Below are positions 22,218-35,290 of a stretch of DNA of 64,000 nucleotides, in pieces. Positions within the stretch are counted from its first letter, which is position 1, and every line of letters starts with the position of its first letter. The translations under genes were made by a program, and so were the position numbers. The notes below the pieces were generated by a model. That model was not told the origin of the DNA and did not search any database. It was given only the letters and a program-made list of their open reading frames with translations. Source of the DNA: Ceriagrion tenellum (lineage: Eukaryota > Arthropoda > Insecta > Odonata > Coenagrionidae); the NCBI GenBank assembly GCA_963169105.1, contig OY720634.1, positions 155,813,584 to 155,877,583 on the forward strand, written 5' to 3'.

Positions 22218-24840
22218 TACGGCTCCCATCCTAGTCATTTTCTCATCTGTGTCACAGAACAGAAAACGGTAAGTTAACGTTCTCCTAACGCGCGGGTGCA
22301 CCGACATGCTGGTCTTTTACTCCCTGCTACCTTTACGGGCCGAATGATATGCGCATTTATCTTTAACGGCCAAATATGAACGGCAGGCAAGCATTGATGC
22401 TTCAATTTAAACATGGCCGATTTTTATACGTAATCAGTGAATTCATCAATGAGAGGGAACGGTGCAGAAGCGCTGAAGAGGGAGCAAGAATGTGGAAGTC
22501 TTGGGTCAGAAAAACTTATGGGAGCTCTAACGGTGAGCGAGGAGTGTGCTGGAGAGTAGAATGGCATCCCATTATTTGGGAAGTTGGAGTGAAGATCGTC
22601 GGAAAACCTTCCTAGCAGCTTTTAGAAAACACCAATGATGAGCCAGTGTGCAGTCTGAAAATAGTCATTCAGTGTTTAAAGTGAATTTATACTTTTCAAT
22701 ACTTCGATTTTTTCAACTACTTACCGATAAAACCCATAAGCCCAGTTACCATCTTTTCCACGTCTGTTTCAAGGTTACATATCACTAGCCTTGAGCGAAT
22801 ATTTTGAAGAGCATGAAAAATGAATTTTTTTTTATTTCTTCAGGTCGCATTTTTTTTTCGCGAATGAATGGGACTGGCCTGAGGGTCGGGTTAAAGATAC
22901 GCGGTCACTTCACATTCGGAACAATGGGATTCGTCAATTATTAGGTTCGAGACCCATACTTGTATGTTACTGTCTCGTTTACTACGGTCTAAGCATTGCT
23001 ATTCCGTCGGGCATGGGTGTGAACTTGAAATCCGAGATGCGGGAGGTGTCATCATTCCCCAGAGCATTTGATATTCCCACATGTTTGACTAGAGTCCATC
23101 TATTCCTAAAAATAATGAAGCCCCATGAACATTTTAAGGCATCAATGGAGAAGGTGAAACGGTTGCAGTCACTATGGATCGCGGCGCGCAGTTTACTAAA
23201 ATGGTTGTAAAATTCTTTGGCTTTCCGTCAAGTCACAAACCGTTATTATTCATCTCAGAGTTATCGGATGAGGTCTTTGACTGCTCAGATGCTATAGGAA
23301 ATGTGTTATCTGTGGGAATGACTTGATGAGTCACCTTTTCGTGCTAATCAAAATGACTCATTGACAACGATGTCATTTTTATTTCAATTAAATTCCGTAA
23401 GGGATAAAATTGTTGTATTTATCCAGTTCACTAGTTCGCAAGTAAAGCAGACATTTCCGCAAGGGACTCACTATCTATATTGTATTTCTCTCAACTCGGG
23501 GCAAAATATTATTTTGCAATTTGTTTTCGTTATTCTATGGACTCATTTTGATAACTTATTTCGCGGATATCCATGATGCATCCGAGTGATATGTACACGC
23601 TCCAACTTTGCATCAAACTCTGAACTTGGGATAAGCTGGTGGTTTTCTGCGCATCCGACTGATCAACCAAACTGGCCGCATGTTTTATTTCACTTAGACC
23701 TGTTGCAAGATTTCACAAAAGTTCAAAAATGCCGTTATTTTGTTATTATAGTTTATAATTTACTTACTCTTTTTCTTTTGTATGACAGAATTCACTGCCC
23801 GTTATCTATCCCCTTGTTTTGTACTCTCAGTCATTATTAAATTATGCGTCTTGACAAACTCTTGAAGATCAGAAGCTGCTCCTGATTCGAAATGAAAAAG
23901 TTTACTGGGGGGAATTTTTTTGCCAAGGATAAAACATTCTTCCCTTCCTAGGAGACCGTCGGTACTCTCGGAGTGGCCTCGCTGACTTACTGTAGTTCTT
24001 TACGGAATGGTTACCTATTCTTCCTAAGACAACGGAACGTAGCTTTGGGTTGTTTCATGACCGAGCAGGTGTTTACAACAAAAACATGAGCCTCCGGCGA
24101 GCTCCTTTTTGCTGCGATGTCACATTCCTGTATTATCTGATGTTTTCACCACAGGGGTCCATAATGAACTCATTGGTGTTTTCTTATACGTTTACTTGAA
24201 AGAAAAGAGATCATTATTGCCGTTCGTGCTTCATGTGTCCTTGGCTCATAAGCTGCGTTCTATTGGTTGGGTGTTGCATCATATTACACTAACTATGTTT
24301 AGAATAACTCGTTAAATGATCCCTGGGTGGCACGAGCACTAACATGCATTGCGTTGGGAAAATGCTCATGAAGACAAAATACCCACACTCTTCCCACCTA
24401 CATATCGATAGTCGAACTTTCACCTCTTCCAATTATTTTGCGAGCGATCTGAATATTTTATGAATTCAATTTTATGGAATTTCCTAAAGTAGTCGACGTG
24501 TGTGCATAGTTTTTGACAGCGGTGCTTTCGCAGGTTAATGAAGAGTATCGAGTCCGATAAAACTGATATTTCGCCTCGCCGTTTCAGGAAACGGGTACAT
24601 TTTTCATTTTCGAATTCAAATAACTAATAGTTGCAGGTATGATTTTGTGGGAATCCATCGTCATGGATAAACAAAAAAAGAATTGTAAAGCCTTCAATTT
24701 GTTTTGTTAATTTTAGAAATAGATAGATTAACTCCGGCGTGTGACATGAAAAAATAAATGTATTATTACTTGCCGACACTAAATTATTTATTCTTTTTTC
24801 ATTTCGCATTGCATGTTCGTTGAATTAGCGAGAAAAATAT
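22218..24840. other. No recognised feature
   Basis: AT-rich, no known motif; short open frames only. Confidence 0.5.
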
Positions 24841-27530
24841 TTTCCTCACTCACTAGATATTCCCCATCCCTTGAGCCATCCAACTCGGCATCCCGGCCAC
24901 CTCCCATCGTTCCCCGCACGAGAGGTTAGGCAGGAGGGGCCGGGGAAGTCAGTCCCTGCGTCGAAATACACTTGTGGAATCTCCAGTGGGAGCATAGCGG
25001 GAAGGGCACGCGTTGACGGGGCTCTGCTCCCATCTCCCACGACCCCACTGAGCGCAATGCTGGGAGACGAAACTCAACGTCTCCTAGTCCTCTATGTCTC
25101 CTCTATCCGTCGTCCTGTCCGTCTCCCCCTGCCTACCGTCTATTCCCCCCACAGTTTCCAGCCGCCGCTCCCTGTGGCCGGTGAAACGGGGCCACTGGGA
25201 CACTGCGGAGACGACTACACAAGCTCCCCCTTTACGCCCATATACGCCCCCGTAATTCCTTCTCTTTCCGCTTCTCTGCCACTCCACATTGGCCTGAGAT
25301 GCAAAGAGAGGTTTTCCGGACAAAATTCGTGGGGTAGGTAATCTCTGGCATCCATCCGCTATTTAGAGTATATTTTTCGTTGAAGTGCCATCAGGCATTT
25401 AAGTAACATTAAAAAAAAAATGAAAGTTGGACGATGGTTTGACGAGAAATCATTCATTCAAATTCTTATCATGTCATGGAAAAAATCATACACAGGGATT
25501 CAGTACAGGTCGTTGATACGACTATAATAATCTTCACGGTTACGTTTATAATTTTTTTTAAGGTTATCATAGCCTAAATTATTCTAAGTCTTGGAAAATA
25601 ATAATCACCACAGCCTTGCTGCAGGCGTACCAGGAGTAATGTCTGATGAACAGAAACTTCAGTTGGTGAATATAATTGCCTTGATGGCGAAAAGTCACGT
25701 AGTTCAAACTAGCCTGTGACGTATACGTCAACTTAGAATCGATTCCTACAAGATCTGCGATGTTTCACAAATTTGAATCGTAAAAAGGGCCTTTCCTAAT
25801 ATTGCCCACGTTTTCTTATTTTAGAGCCTTCACTCACTTTTAGAGCCTTCACCACTGCAGTGGAGAAGATGGTCAGGCAGGAGACTAAGTGTCTTTCAAT
25901 CCGTCGAGGCGAAAGGAAAGAGCCATCTCACATTCTGGGTCCATCGTCGAAGCTTCTTCACCACTGATTGTTACCTTCTTCCTGCTTATCGATTTTCTTA
26001 GCGGTGATGGTTGGAGATCTATACTTCATGAAGTTTGCTAATATCTCCAGTCTCGTCACATTTAGGAAAGAGGGTATATAGTCGCTCTATCGTTATTTGA
26101 TCAGCATTTCTACGTCTTTATATTTATTTAGAAAGACTTGAAATTCGGATGCGTCCAATTCAGTGACCCGAAACGGAATGTCTGAGGAGACGCCTACGGT
26201 TTAAAATGAAAACACAAGGGAAAGGTAATTACTTCCACAAATTATTTCTTCTCCATTGCTGTCGTATGATAAAAAAAGTCTGCACTTCTTTACGATCCTC
26301 CATGTTGTTTTTGCACCATTTATGATGATAATAAAAAGTATGGCTACCGTAACTAAGACCCGACTTTTTGGAAGTAATAAATGTCATATGATGAAATTAG
26401 TCGCTAATTTCTCCTACTTAGATTTTTTTCCAATTTTTGCTCTTCAAAGTATCTAGGCACTTGAACTGATAGTTTCCTAATCTGTCGCGGCTTTCAGCTG
26501 TGACTCTTTTTTAACTGATACTGCCTGACTTACGTGCAATACCACCTCTCCTAATATCTTCCGGTGCATGGAAGAGGGTTTGAAGGAGCTCTGTCCACTC
26601 AATCCGAGAATGCCTCCAAACGCATCCATCGAAACATCGGAGATATCTCATCATTGCGATAACTTGATTCTTAGATGGTATTTCCATCCCATTTCCTGAA
26701 CCGTGAGAGCCTGAGTGAACCGCTGGCGTTAAAAATCGTTCAATCTTGACGTCACCGGCAGTGAAAATAAAATCAACCTGCCAATTTTTTGTATTCCATT
26801 CACCACCTCATCAGCCTGCGTTCCACCGCGGAGAATGCACTACCCCTCGCGGGGAAATACAACCCGCGTCCCTTTGCTGGTCCATTGATTCCACTTCCTG
26901 CCCGCCTACCATTTCTCATCCTCCTCTCGACGATTTCAGAAACGATTTTTTGCCCCGCCACCTCTCTCGCAATCTCTCAACTTTGCGTTCATAATTAATC
27001 ACCTCTACTCGTTTTGAGCTAATTACCGTGAGGAGTTGATGAATCGAGTGTGCGCCGCCACGGCTTTACACCCTGGACACGGGCAGCTCCCTCATATCCC
27101 TTGCTTCCCTTACATTCCTCAGCTCTCCCTACCTCCATCCTCTTCCTTAAAATTCGCACCGCCCTCTTTTTGTGTGAGCTTCCAGCGCACACTCGCGCGG
27201 AGTCCCTAACGCTGTTAACCTGACTGCGACGTCACGGTGGTGGTGCTCTGTAAGAATGGCACAAGGTAATGAAATATGACGAGAAAAGTCAAGGCAGATT
27301 TACAAAAATTCCGTTTCATGAACAAAGAGGAGTTTCATCTGCTTCGGAAACATTTCCATTTGTGACGGAAGCCCCCGCATCTCCCCAACCCACGCTAGCT
27401 CACGGGGTGGACCACTTCTCTGCCCTCATCCTTCCCGTCACACCCCCTCTTTCACCAGCCCGTTCCCGTCACATCTTTCCCAACGCTATTCGCCGTGGCT
27501 AATCCCGGAGGAATGGCGCCGAGAAAAAAG
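24841..27530. other. Mixed GC- and C-rich blocks, no gene recognised
   Basis: Blocks at 24860-25330 and 26740-27230 are C-rich and give biased open frames in several registers on both strands, for example 24871-25341. I do not accept them as coding. The DNA between them is AT-rich and featureless. Confidence 0.45.
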
Positions 27531-27540
27531 AAAACGCTGG

Positions 27541-27600
27541 CCTTGACTCGAACCCGGATCCCTTCATATCACGCCCAGTTCTATAGCAAGTTCAGCTGTT
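27541..27600 (-). repeat. tRNA-derived SINE head fragment
   Basis: A minus-strand B-box-like GGGTTCGAGTC at about 27544-27554 follows a weak tRNA-like stretch. It faces the next SINE head in the opposite direction. Short and degraded. Confidence 0.4.
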
Positions 27601-27765
27601 GATACGTTCCGATCCCTTGACGATCGAGCGACCCGTGTTCGAGTCCCGGTCCAGGCGAATGATTTTCACTCTGTAAAATTTCGCACATGCGAATGACTCC
27701 GTGATGGTAATACCGTGGCTACTCCTGGTGTCCACATAAGACCTAAGATTTTCACGGTGAATCTC
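27600..27765 (+). repeat. tRNA-derived SINE
   Basis: B-box GTGTTCGAGTCCC at 27635-27647 is followed by GGTCCAGGCGAATGATTTT. The same block follows the B-box of the minus-strand copy at 35187, so these belong to one SINE family. The A-box side is poorly conserved. Confidence 0.6.
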
Positions 27766-28249
27766 GCGCAGAAAAGTTCCTCGAGTGTTCCACCGGGTTC
27801 TTAACTACCAGTGTAAGGGATGAGGAGGAAATAGTCATCCGATACTAAGACATGCGAACCAATCAGGAGTCACCTCATCTCAATTGTTGGAAACATTTGC
27901 GGCCATATTTATGATAACATTCAGAAGCCCTGAATGTGGAGAGAAGGCCGCTCTTTGAAACGTTAGTAGTAATTAAGCCCATTACCCAGTGGAAAATTCG
28001 AGCAACTTTTCTGCATCCCCAAAATATCGTATCGAAAGGTGTCATGGGCGCGTTAATTCTAATTTCGTTTGAAATTAGCTTTCCACTAGCTTGTGGAAAA
28101 TCCTGGAGGGTCACGATAATGTGGTATCGCGTCGGCAAGTTAAGTTCATACGTACGATTGTCGAGTGTGAACCGGGCATGTGGAGAGGACGGAGCGGAAG
28201 GAACTGCGTTCCCTGAGGACCGAAACAAGTTTCTAGGCGTGCAAGGGTG

Positions 28250-28880
28250 AGAGGTTGGGTCGCCGAGGATGTCGAGCACCTTTCGTCATCGCCTGGCCCT
28301 CAAAACCAACACCCAGCTTTTTTCCGCTTCCCATTATTCCCTTTCATCCCCGCCTCTCCCCAACCCTCGGCACCTCTCATGGGGTGGACCTCGACCTCCC
28401 TTCTCGCGTTCCCATCCCATCGTATCCAACGCTCTCTGCCCCCACCTCCCGAATATCCCTGCTCGTTGCCGCACTTCGGACTCCCATTACCCTTCTTCCT
28501 CTCCCGGCCGACTCCTCCCCCTGCAGTTGCAGAACTGCGACCCCCTCTACCCCCCCTGGCCTATCGGTAAGGATTCCATTTCTCCGTGCTCCTCGCCCAG
28601 TGGCTCCGTTGTCCCCCCCCCCCCACTTCCTCCCATCCTTCTCACCCATCGCAACCCACCTAAACCCACCGTCTTGTCGCTTCCCTCCCCTTCACCGCAA
28701 GCGGTAGTTCCCCTTTTAAAACTTCCTCCCCCGTCCCTGACGCCCAAACCACCCCCCTCTCCCTCCTCGCCCTCCCGCCAATATGCCACCTTCTCCCCCA
28801 CACCTCCCTCACATGCTCGCCTTCGGCATTCTGAATTCGGTGTTCGTGTACAACACACCTCCGGAGAGTGAGAGATAGTG
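28250..28880. other. Polypyrimidine block
   Basis: A strongly C/T-rich plus strand with a C run at 28613-28624. Three overlapping plus-strand frames of 100-200 codons and three minus-strand frames all arise from the bias, so none is credible alone. Confidence 0.55.
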
Positions 28881-28899
28881 TATTAAACGAAGGAGGCAC

Positions 28900-29566
28900 A
28901 CCCACCCAAGCCATTTAAACTCCTGGCCTTCTCGTGCGAATTCCGCGCGTGCACTGTGCGAATCTTGGGTGTCGCTCAAAAAAATTATCGCACGGATGTT
29001 TATCGCCTATCGAAATTTCGCTCGGCCTTTCCTCGAGCCCTAGATATTAATTCGTGAGGAAGTTGACGGCACCGAGGTGATTTTTAAAGTGGTGCGGTGC
29101 TGTTTGTTCCTGGAGGGAAATACTCCGCTCTCGTTTCGGCTGCGGGCGTGTTCCGGATTTCCCCGAGTGTGTCTAGGCCAGTCGCCCGCGAGTTTACCGT
29201 CACCCTCGCCGAGTAGGCCGCCGCTGGCCTTGGCTGTATTTCCCGCCTTCTCGGGCGGCGGCAAAGTTTTGCCGCCTCGCGTGGCGACGGACGCGCGGAA
29301 AGGACGCCCCCTCGTCGCCGCTGAAGCCGTTCTTGTCCTCCGCTAGTGAGAAGCTGCCGCCGCCTCGTCTTCGGGATTCGACTGTCCTTCCCCTCCCCGC
29401 CCCGCCCCCCCCAACTGAACTCTCTTTCCACCCGAATCACCACCCACCCAGTGCATTCGCGTGTTGGGAGTGCCTGCAGCATGTTCCAGGGATAACCACG
29501 TCCTCTCTACCGGCCTATCGACGACCCTATTCGGTGGCCGCCGCGTGCTTATGTGTGTGCGTAAGT
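28900..29566 (+). promoter_or_regulatory. CpG-rich block with splice-donor-like end, candidate first exon
   Basis: CpG-dense, GC-rich DNA (peak 29140-29420) stops abruptly at GTAAGT (29561-29566). AT-rich DNA follows. This is the usual look of a promoter plus 5' non-coding exon on the plus strand. No start codon with a convincing protein is visible. Confidence 0.4.
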
Positions 29567-32500
29567 CTTTGATAAATTTTCTTCTTCTTGAAAAAGCTGG
29601 TGTCTTACCGGCGTATGGTGATGTTATACTCTTCTCGGGACTTCTAACCTGATGAATTCTGCGTCATTGGAGCCGTTTCGATGGTCGACTCGTACTTGTC
29701 CATAATCATCAGGGGGATAGTTTGAACTATGCTAGATAATTTCGATCGTGTAACTAGGGCGTCATGCGGTACAATCACGAAGGGTTCTAGATTTCGGAGC
29801 CTATCCCACAGCCTTGACGATCGAGTTTTTATCGCCGATGTATTTTTGAGCCTGTTAAAAATTCTGACAAGGGACCAAGCGGCGTATCGTACTTGGAAAT
29901 GACCAACATATCGGACGCTGAAGTTATCACGTCGAAAGGCTCAAACACAAAATTACGAACCCTTCGTTGTTGTACCACGTGGCTTCTTAGTTAGTGATAT
30001 CTCGAACGGTTCAAACACAACTCCCCTTGGCTGGACGTCGGAACAGTCGACCATCCCAATGTCGGAAGCAATGCAGAGTTTGACCCAGTGGGGTGCCCGA
30101 GAAGTTCACCAACTTCATCTTTTCTTGGGTTTTCATTATGGAAGCCAGCCTCTCAGTGGCATGTAATAGCCCCGCTTGGCGTCGAGGGCTAGCGAATAGC
30201 CTGTCTCGAGAAGGCGTCGGCAGTTCAATCCACGCGGCAACCTTCCTTCTTCAGTGTGATGTCGATCACTTAGCAGCGGGTGATGTGGTGAAAGGTCGAA
30301 TAGTGTGGTGGCGTGGCCGGCTTCTTGGGGAGAATATAGTGAGGGAGTTCCTTGTCGAGACGATCCCTCCTCGGGTGATTGAGCGTCTCTACACGCGCCA
30401 ACTCATCGTGTGGTGTGGATAATTACTTCACTTCTGGTCCACATGGGATGGAAGAATCCCTAAACAATCATCTATAAGGAGAGAATTGCTTTTTATGATT
30501 TATCATTGTGTTATTGCGTATGTGTTAACTTATCCCTGTGTTCAGGTTAACTTGCGTCGATAACAAAAATGTGCGTGTAAAATATGTACATAAGCCATTG
30601 CTCAAGCTTTAACTTCATTAGCGTTTTAGTTATTTCGTTCGAACCTCGTGGATCAGTTAACTGAATGCATTATGTCGTGGAGCGTCCATCAAATTGAAAA
30701 GCGAATTCGAAGACCTTTGAGCCAGGCAGCAGATGCTACTGAAGACCAATGTAAGGCCAATCCATTCCTCTGAGCGATAGACAGCGTGAGAATTGTTCTA
30801 AAATGCTCCTTTTGAAAGAGTTGGGATTTTGCCATTCATTACATTCCTCTAACACGAATGAGAGGCTGTAGGCAGTTGAGCCCTACCTGCCATTGCGGAT
30901 TAATTCATTCGAAATTCCTGTAAGTTAAGTTTTTACTGATCTCAATGCAGATTTAATTTAATCAAATATTTTTCCTCGCGTCTTTTCCTTCGCATTTTCG
31001 GTCACGTTCCATGAAAGAGATGGTATAACATTCTGTTACGGCCGGTGTAAATTAATTCTGTTAAGAAACGCCCTCGCAACCGCTCTTGTCACGCTTGTTT
31101 TCCTTACCTTGGAGAGTGAGGGGAGACGCTCAGGTATTCCGGCTCCTCTTGAGTACTTCCCTCCAAAATTGGCTCCGACACCACTTCCTCATGTTTTCGG
31201 TTCGAAGACTGGGAACTCTTCTCATTTTTTTCCTGCAGTTGTTGATAGCCCTTGGGGACAATTTCAGATTGTTAGACCCCGTTACCGTATTTCCCGCTCC
31301 TCTCTTTCTTTGCCGTCAAATGCGTTTTTCCCTTTGCGGTCTCCAACATTTTCTCTTTTTCCTCATTTTCTTTAGAGCCTTGTTTGCAGCGTGGATAAAT
31401 TTTTCCCTCCTACATGCGCAAGGGAATTTATTCCCCGTAGAGCTGTGGACGTGTGATGGGGTAGTGAGCATCGGAATTTTTTGGTTGAGATGACGAGCTC
31501 GAGCTTTTTTATCCCGGCAAAGGGATTTTGTGGTTGGTGGGTTGAATGCAGTTTTTTTGCCCCTTGTCTGTTCTGCCAAACTCCATTATTCTCACTTTCA
31601 CTGATGCGATTCACAGAGTAAGCGCCATCGCAATTCTCGGCTCTTTACGGCTTGGTTACTCCGCTGAGTTAGATTTCTCATTCCGAATGAGGCTGGGAAT
31701 GATAGGAATCTCTAACAAAGTTAAAAAAATGTCTTTGGCATGAGTAAATGTAATGCTCTCGCAAAGAGGGCTTGGATTATGATCTTCCGTTGGGTAGGGC
31801 AATGGAAAACTGTGTTGATAGACGTTAAATACCCTGCAAATTGCATCATTTCCTTAAGTTGTCCAGGCTGGCTGTTACGTCGTATTTATTAGAAAAATTG
31901 TTTATTTCGCTGTTGAATAGGAGATCGTATTTTAAGAGCATTGCTGTTTAAAATCCTAGAGGCTGAATAAAGCGTGTATCTAAATCCTTACAGAAGCGGA
32001 ATAATGGAAACATTGATAGAGAGGAATTTTCACTCATGACCGCGTAATCTTAGAAAATTGTCCACGTGCTCGAAGATAAAAGGGTTCAAGTAGAGGAAAT
32101 ATTTGGCAGATGTGGTTTGTCGACGGCCATCGGTTATTCGCGCACCCTGGTGTTCACATTCAGTGAGTAGTTTGTGAAAATTTAATGCTATCGAAGACGA
32201 GTGGTAAGTTTCATTTAAGTGAGTTTTAAAGTCCGTTTCGGGAGAATTGTTAAATACAGAATAATATCCTAGTTAAAGCGACTATGGCCGTGGTGTCGAA
32301 AATATTATACATCTATTCTGATCCCGAATGAGTCTCACCTTTTCTGGCATTCGTCATACTGCATTGGAAGGATTTAAGTCTGGAAAAGTCAGTCAGTCTG
32401 TGAGCCATTTATAATGCTTTCGGCTGGCGACTTCATGTTCGTCCATAGTTCGTGCATAGTTAACCCGTCGCCACTTTCCACACTCCAGGAGGCATGTATC

Positions 32501-33658
32501 AATTAAGATTAATTTCACCTGCAGCAAATTCCCTACTTTTGGTATTCTTTCATCGTCAATGCGTTCCATTATAGTATTGCCCGTCGTGGATCGAGGTATA
32601 ACTGTTCTTCGCCCCAGAGGTTCATCACTCGCGGGGTGTACTTTGTCTGGTGCCGCCTCAACCTGTTTGGTTGGGCTCTCGCCGCGGGGTTCTGCCTTTT
32701 CCTGGGAGGAGCCTTAGGTGAAGACGTCTATTCCGGTAAATGTACGGAGATTTTCCTCATCAGTTTCCTTTATTGAAGTGGATAATAACCTACACTGTCG
32801 AGAGAAATGGAAAACGGGAGGAATGTAATGGAATTGGCTCGAACCGTCGATGGCTAAATTTTAATTTTGGTTCGTGACCTCATACTTACGCTTCATTTCG
32901 ACATTAGCCCATTATGAGAGAGTGCAGTGTACAGGAACTCTCAGTGTGCAGGAACTCTGTTAGTCCAAATGTTTTTTTAAATATTTGCACGGCGTCGCTT
33001 GTAATTGAGCTGTCTTCGTTGCAATTTATTTACCTCATTATTGAAGTCGTACGGTGCGCGTGATTAACCTCAGGGGTCACATAACGTTTTAGAGGTCATT
33101 GGCTAAGCTATCTCCTGGTTCCATATCGGGTTTGGGTCACGTTTCTTCGGCTCATATGATTGTTTTTATTTTTCGTATTCAGTGATTACGTCTTTTGCTG
33201 ACGTCAAATTCTATAAGACATAAGTGCTGCGCATCACAGAAAATGACTATCAGGCCAGTCAATGAGAGTGCAAAAAAAGGCTATATTTTGCCTCGATGTC
33301 ACCATGGGTATTTTACCCCAGGATTAGAGAAAGGAGTATTACCATTAATAAACGCAGATAGTTACTCGAGCATTTGAGCATAGTAACGAAATTTTGATAC
33401 ATTTTTATTTTAATCTGTAGGTTTAGATGGTTATTTGTAACCGAGTGACAAGGCATTCCAAACATTGCGTTAAATTACATTGTGATCTTTGAACCAATCG
33501 CCGTAAACTGTTGTGGAATTTACGAGTCCTTTTTTGTGATGTCCTTGTTTAAGCTTATAAGGTATGGGTCTTGAGCTACTATGACTCCACCGCGAGATTG
33601 TATTATCGCTAATCAAGAAATCCTTGTGACCTTTCCCTCAAACAAAGCCGCGGAGAAA
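29567..33658. other. Possible intron or intergenic DNA
   Basis: No gene is recognised. A dispersed repeat lies at 29960-30025. The frame at 31086-31493 is rich in F, L and R and overlaps a frame in another register. I see no family match. Confidence 0.45.
29960..30025 (+). repeat. Dispersed CCACGTG/TATCTCGAACGG repeat, copy 1
   Basis: Contains TTGTACCACGTGGC then TATCTCGAACGGTTCAAACAC. Related copies lie at 45811-45866 (minus), 45931-45965 (plus) and 63063-63130 (plus). The class is unknown. Confidence 0.6.
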
Positions 33659-33684
33659 GACTGACCTATCTCAACAGGTCAGTC
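33659..33684 (+). other. Perfect short hairpin
   Basis: GACTGACCT and AGGTCAGTC pair perfectly over 9 bp around an 8-nt loop. The function is unknown and it is too short for a standard microRNA precursor. Confidence 0.45.
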
Positions 33685-35186
33685 ACGGAGTTGGCGAAAG
33701 GGGATGTCGTACATATGGCTTCGATAATAACGGTTTTATAGGCATAACCTGTTTGAATTCTTTATTCCATTTGGTTATCGCTTCTCACCATTAGTACACC
33801 TCATCAGTTACTTATTGGCGAACCCGTCAAGTTACAGCACCCAGTTTTAGTGACTGAACACCGTGGAGCTACGAAAAAAATTCTCTGTAAGTTGTTAGAC
33901 TTATGATTTCCCTTATATACGAGCGCCATTACGATTAACCCAAGGAAAAACTTTGCATATTTAACTTTTTCTAACCGTTCACTGAGTGTTAGATTCGTAG
34001 TAGAAACGTGTTGTTAATTAAAGGACCTGTTCCGGTATAAATGCTGTCGATAATCTGCACATCGCGTCGGGGGACCCATTTTGGTTACGCGCCCGCTTGG
34101 AATTCCAAAGGTCGCTTGTTCAAACACTGCCACGGACGAGGATGCTGAGTTTGCCATAGGATTGAGATCCCAGGTGATTGAAAATAAAGCCTTGACAGTT
34201 GGAGAAGTGGAAGCGAAGTTCACTACATCTCATTACCTGTACATATTAGTCAAAGACTTAATCAGCTGGGACCTAATCATATGATATTGTGGCATTATTG
34301 TGTCATAACCACTCAAAAATAAAATTTTCATAGTGAGCTGATTGCGCAAAAAAAGTTTTTTTTATAGTGGGGTGAATACATTAAAAAAATTCATCATCTT
34401 GTAATAAAATGCCGTTGCGATTGTATGGAATTTTTAAAATAAATTTTCCAATACCGTACTGCTAACACTTTATTCTGAAAACGGCATCTTAAAACAAGGC
34501 ATTTTTGGGAACTCGATTTTGAACAAGCTACAGACCTGAGAGAGTACACATAAAATTACACACTATGGATGTACACCCTGGGTTGGAAGAGTAATAATTT
34601 AGTCAGAATGCCCTGAAATGCTTCGCTGTCTGTTTACCTGTGATTGTGGGCAGTTCATATCCATTCAACTGAGGAATGAAACACACTTCCTATGTTACCA
34701 TTCTCAGAAAACGGCATCGATGCATCGACAGCATGTATGAAAAAAATATTTCACAAAAACTTAGATGCAGGCAATCGTTTACCAAATGTTGAGCTACTAT
34801 GCTATGAGCTATCACTACTATGCTGCTTCAGTCATCGAGAATTTATAATATCTTTGGTCTAAAGTTAAAAATATCAAAGTAATCATACGCTCTTTTAGCT
34901 GTGAAAGACTTTAAAACGTTATATACTTGTTCAGTGTATGTTCTATCATAATGGGTTAGGATCAGTCAATAACTGAGCATTCTCATGTCTAATTAACCAT
35001 ATTTTTAAGAGCTACAATTTATTTTTTATATGAAAAGTGATAAACCTACCTTTGATTGTTTATCTTTATATTGAAATAACATTTTAATGAAGGACATAAT
35101 GATATTATTAGTGTGAATGAATTAACATTTGGGGCAATTCATTATAAAATAACTACTAGAATTGTGTGAAAGTCTCAGAGGAAAAA
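33685..35186. other. Mostly featureless; a possible degraded SINE near 34070-34150
   Basis: At 34075-34135 a tRNA-like string (TTTGGTTACGCGCCC, then GCTTGTTCAAACACTGCC) resembles a mutated A/B-box pair. The rest is AT-rich with no recognised feature. Confidence 0.35.
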
Positions 35187-35290
35187 TCATTCGCCTGGAC
35201 TGGAAATCGAACCCAGATCTTTCGATTTCGCGACAAGTACTCTAACCACACTCGAACCGTGAATTACACACAATTGTGTGATCAGTAGCG
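35187..35290 (-). repeat. tRNA-derived SINE, minus strand
   Basis: Read on the minus strand: GTGTGGTTAGAGTACTTG (A-box region), then GGGTTCGATTTCC (B-box, plus coordinates 35202-35214), then AGTCCAGGCGAATGATTTTT. The tail block after the B-box is shared with the copy at 27600. Confidence 0.7.

Noticed and set aside
28255..28871. Overlapping 100-200 codon frames in a C/T-rich block
   Set aside because: All three plus-strand registers are open and Pro/Ser/Leu-rich, and the minus strand is open as well. This is low complexity, not a gene.
30170..30235. tRNA-like stretch with GGCAGTTCAATCC
   Set aside because: The B-box is poor and no matching A-box or cloverleaf can be drawn, so it was not called as tRNA or SINE.
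31086..31493. Hydrophobic F/L/R-rich 135-codon frame that might look like a membrane protein
   Set aside because: Arg residues interrupt the hydrophobic runs and another register is open over the same bases. The bias is from TTT/CTT-rich DNA.
33659..33684. microRNA precursor
   Set aside because: The stem is only 9 bp, too short for Drosha/Dicer processing. It was kept as a plain hairpin.
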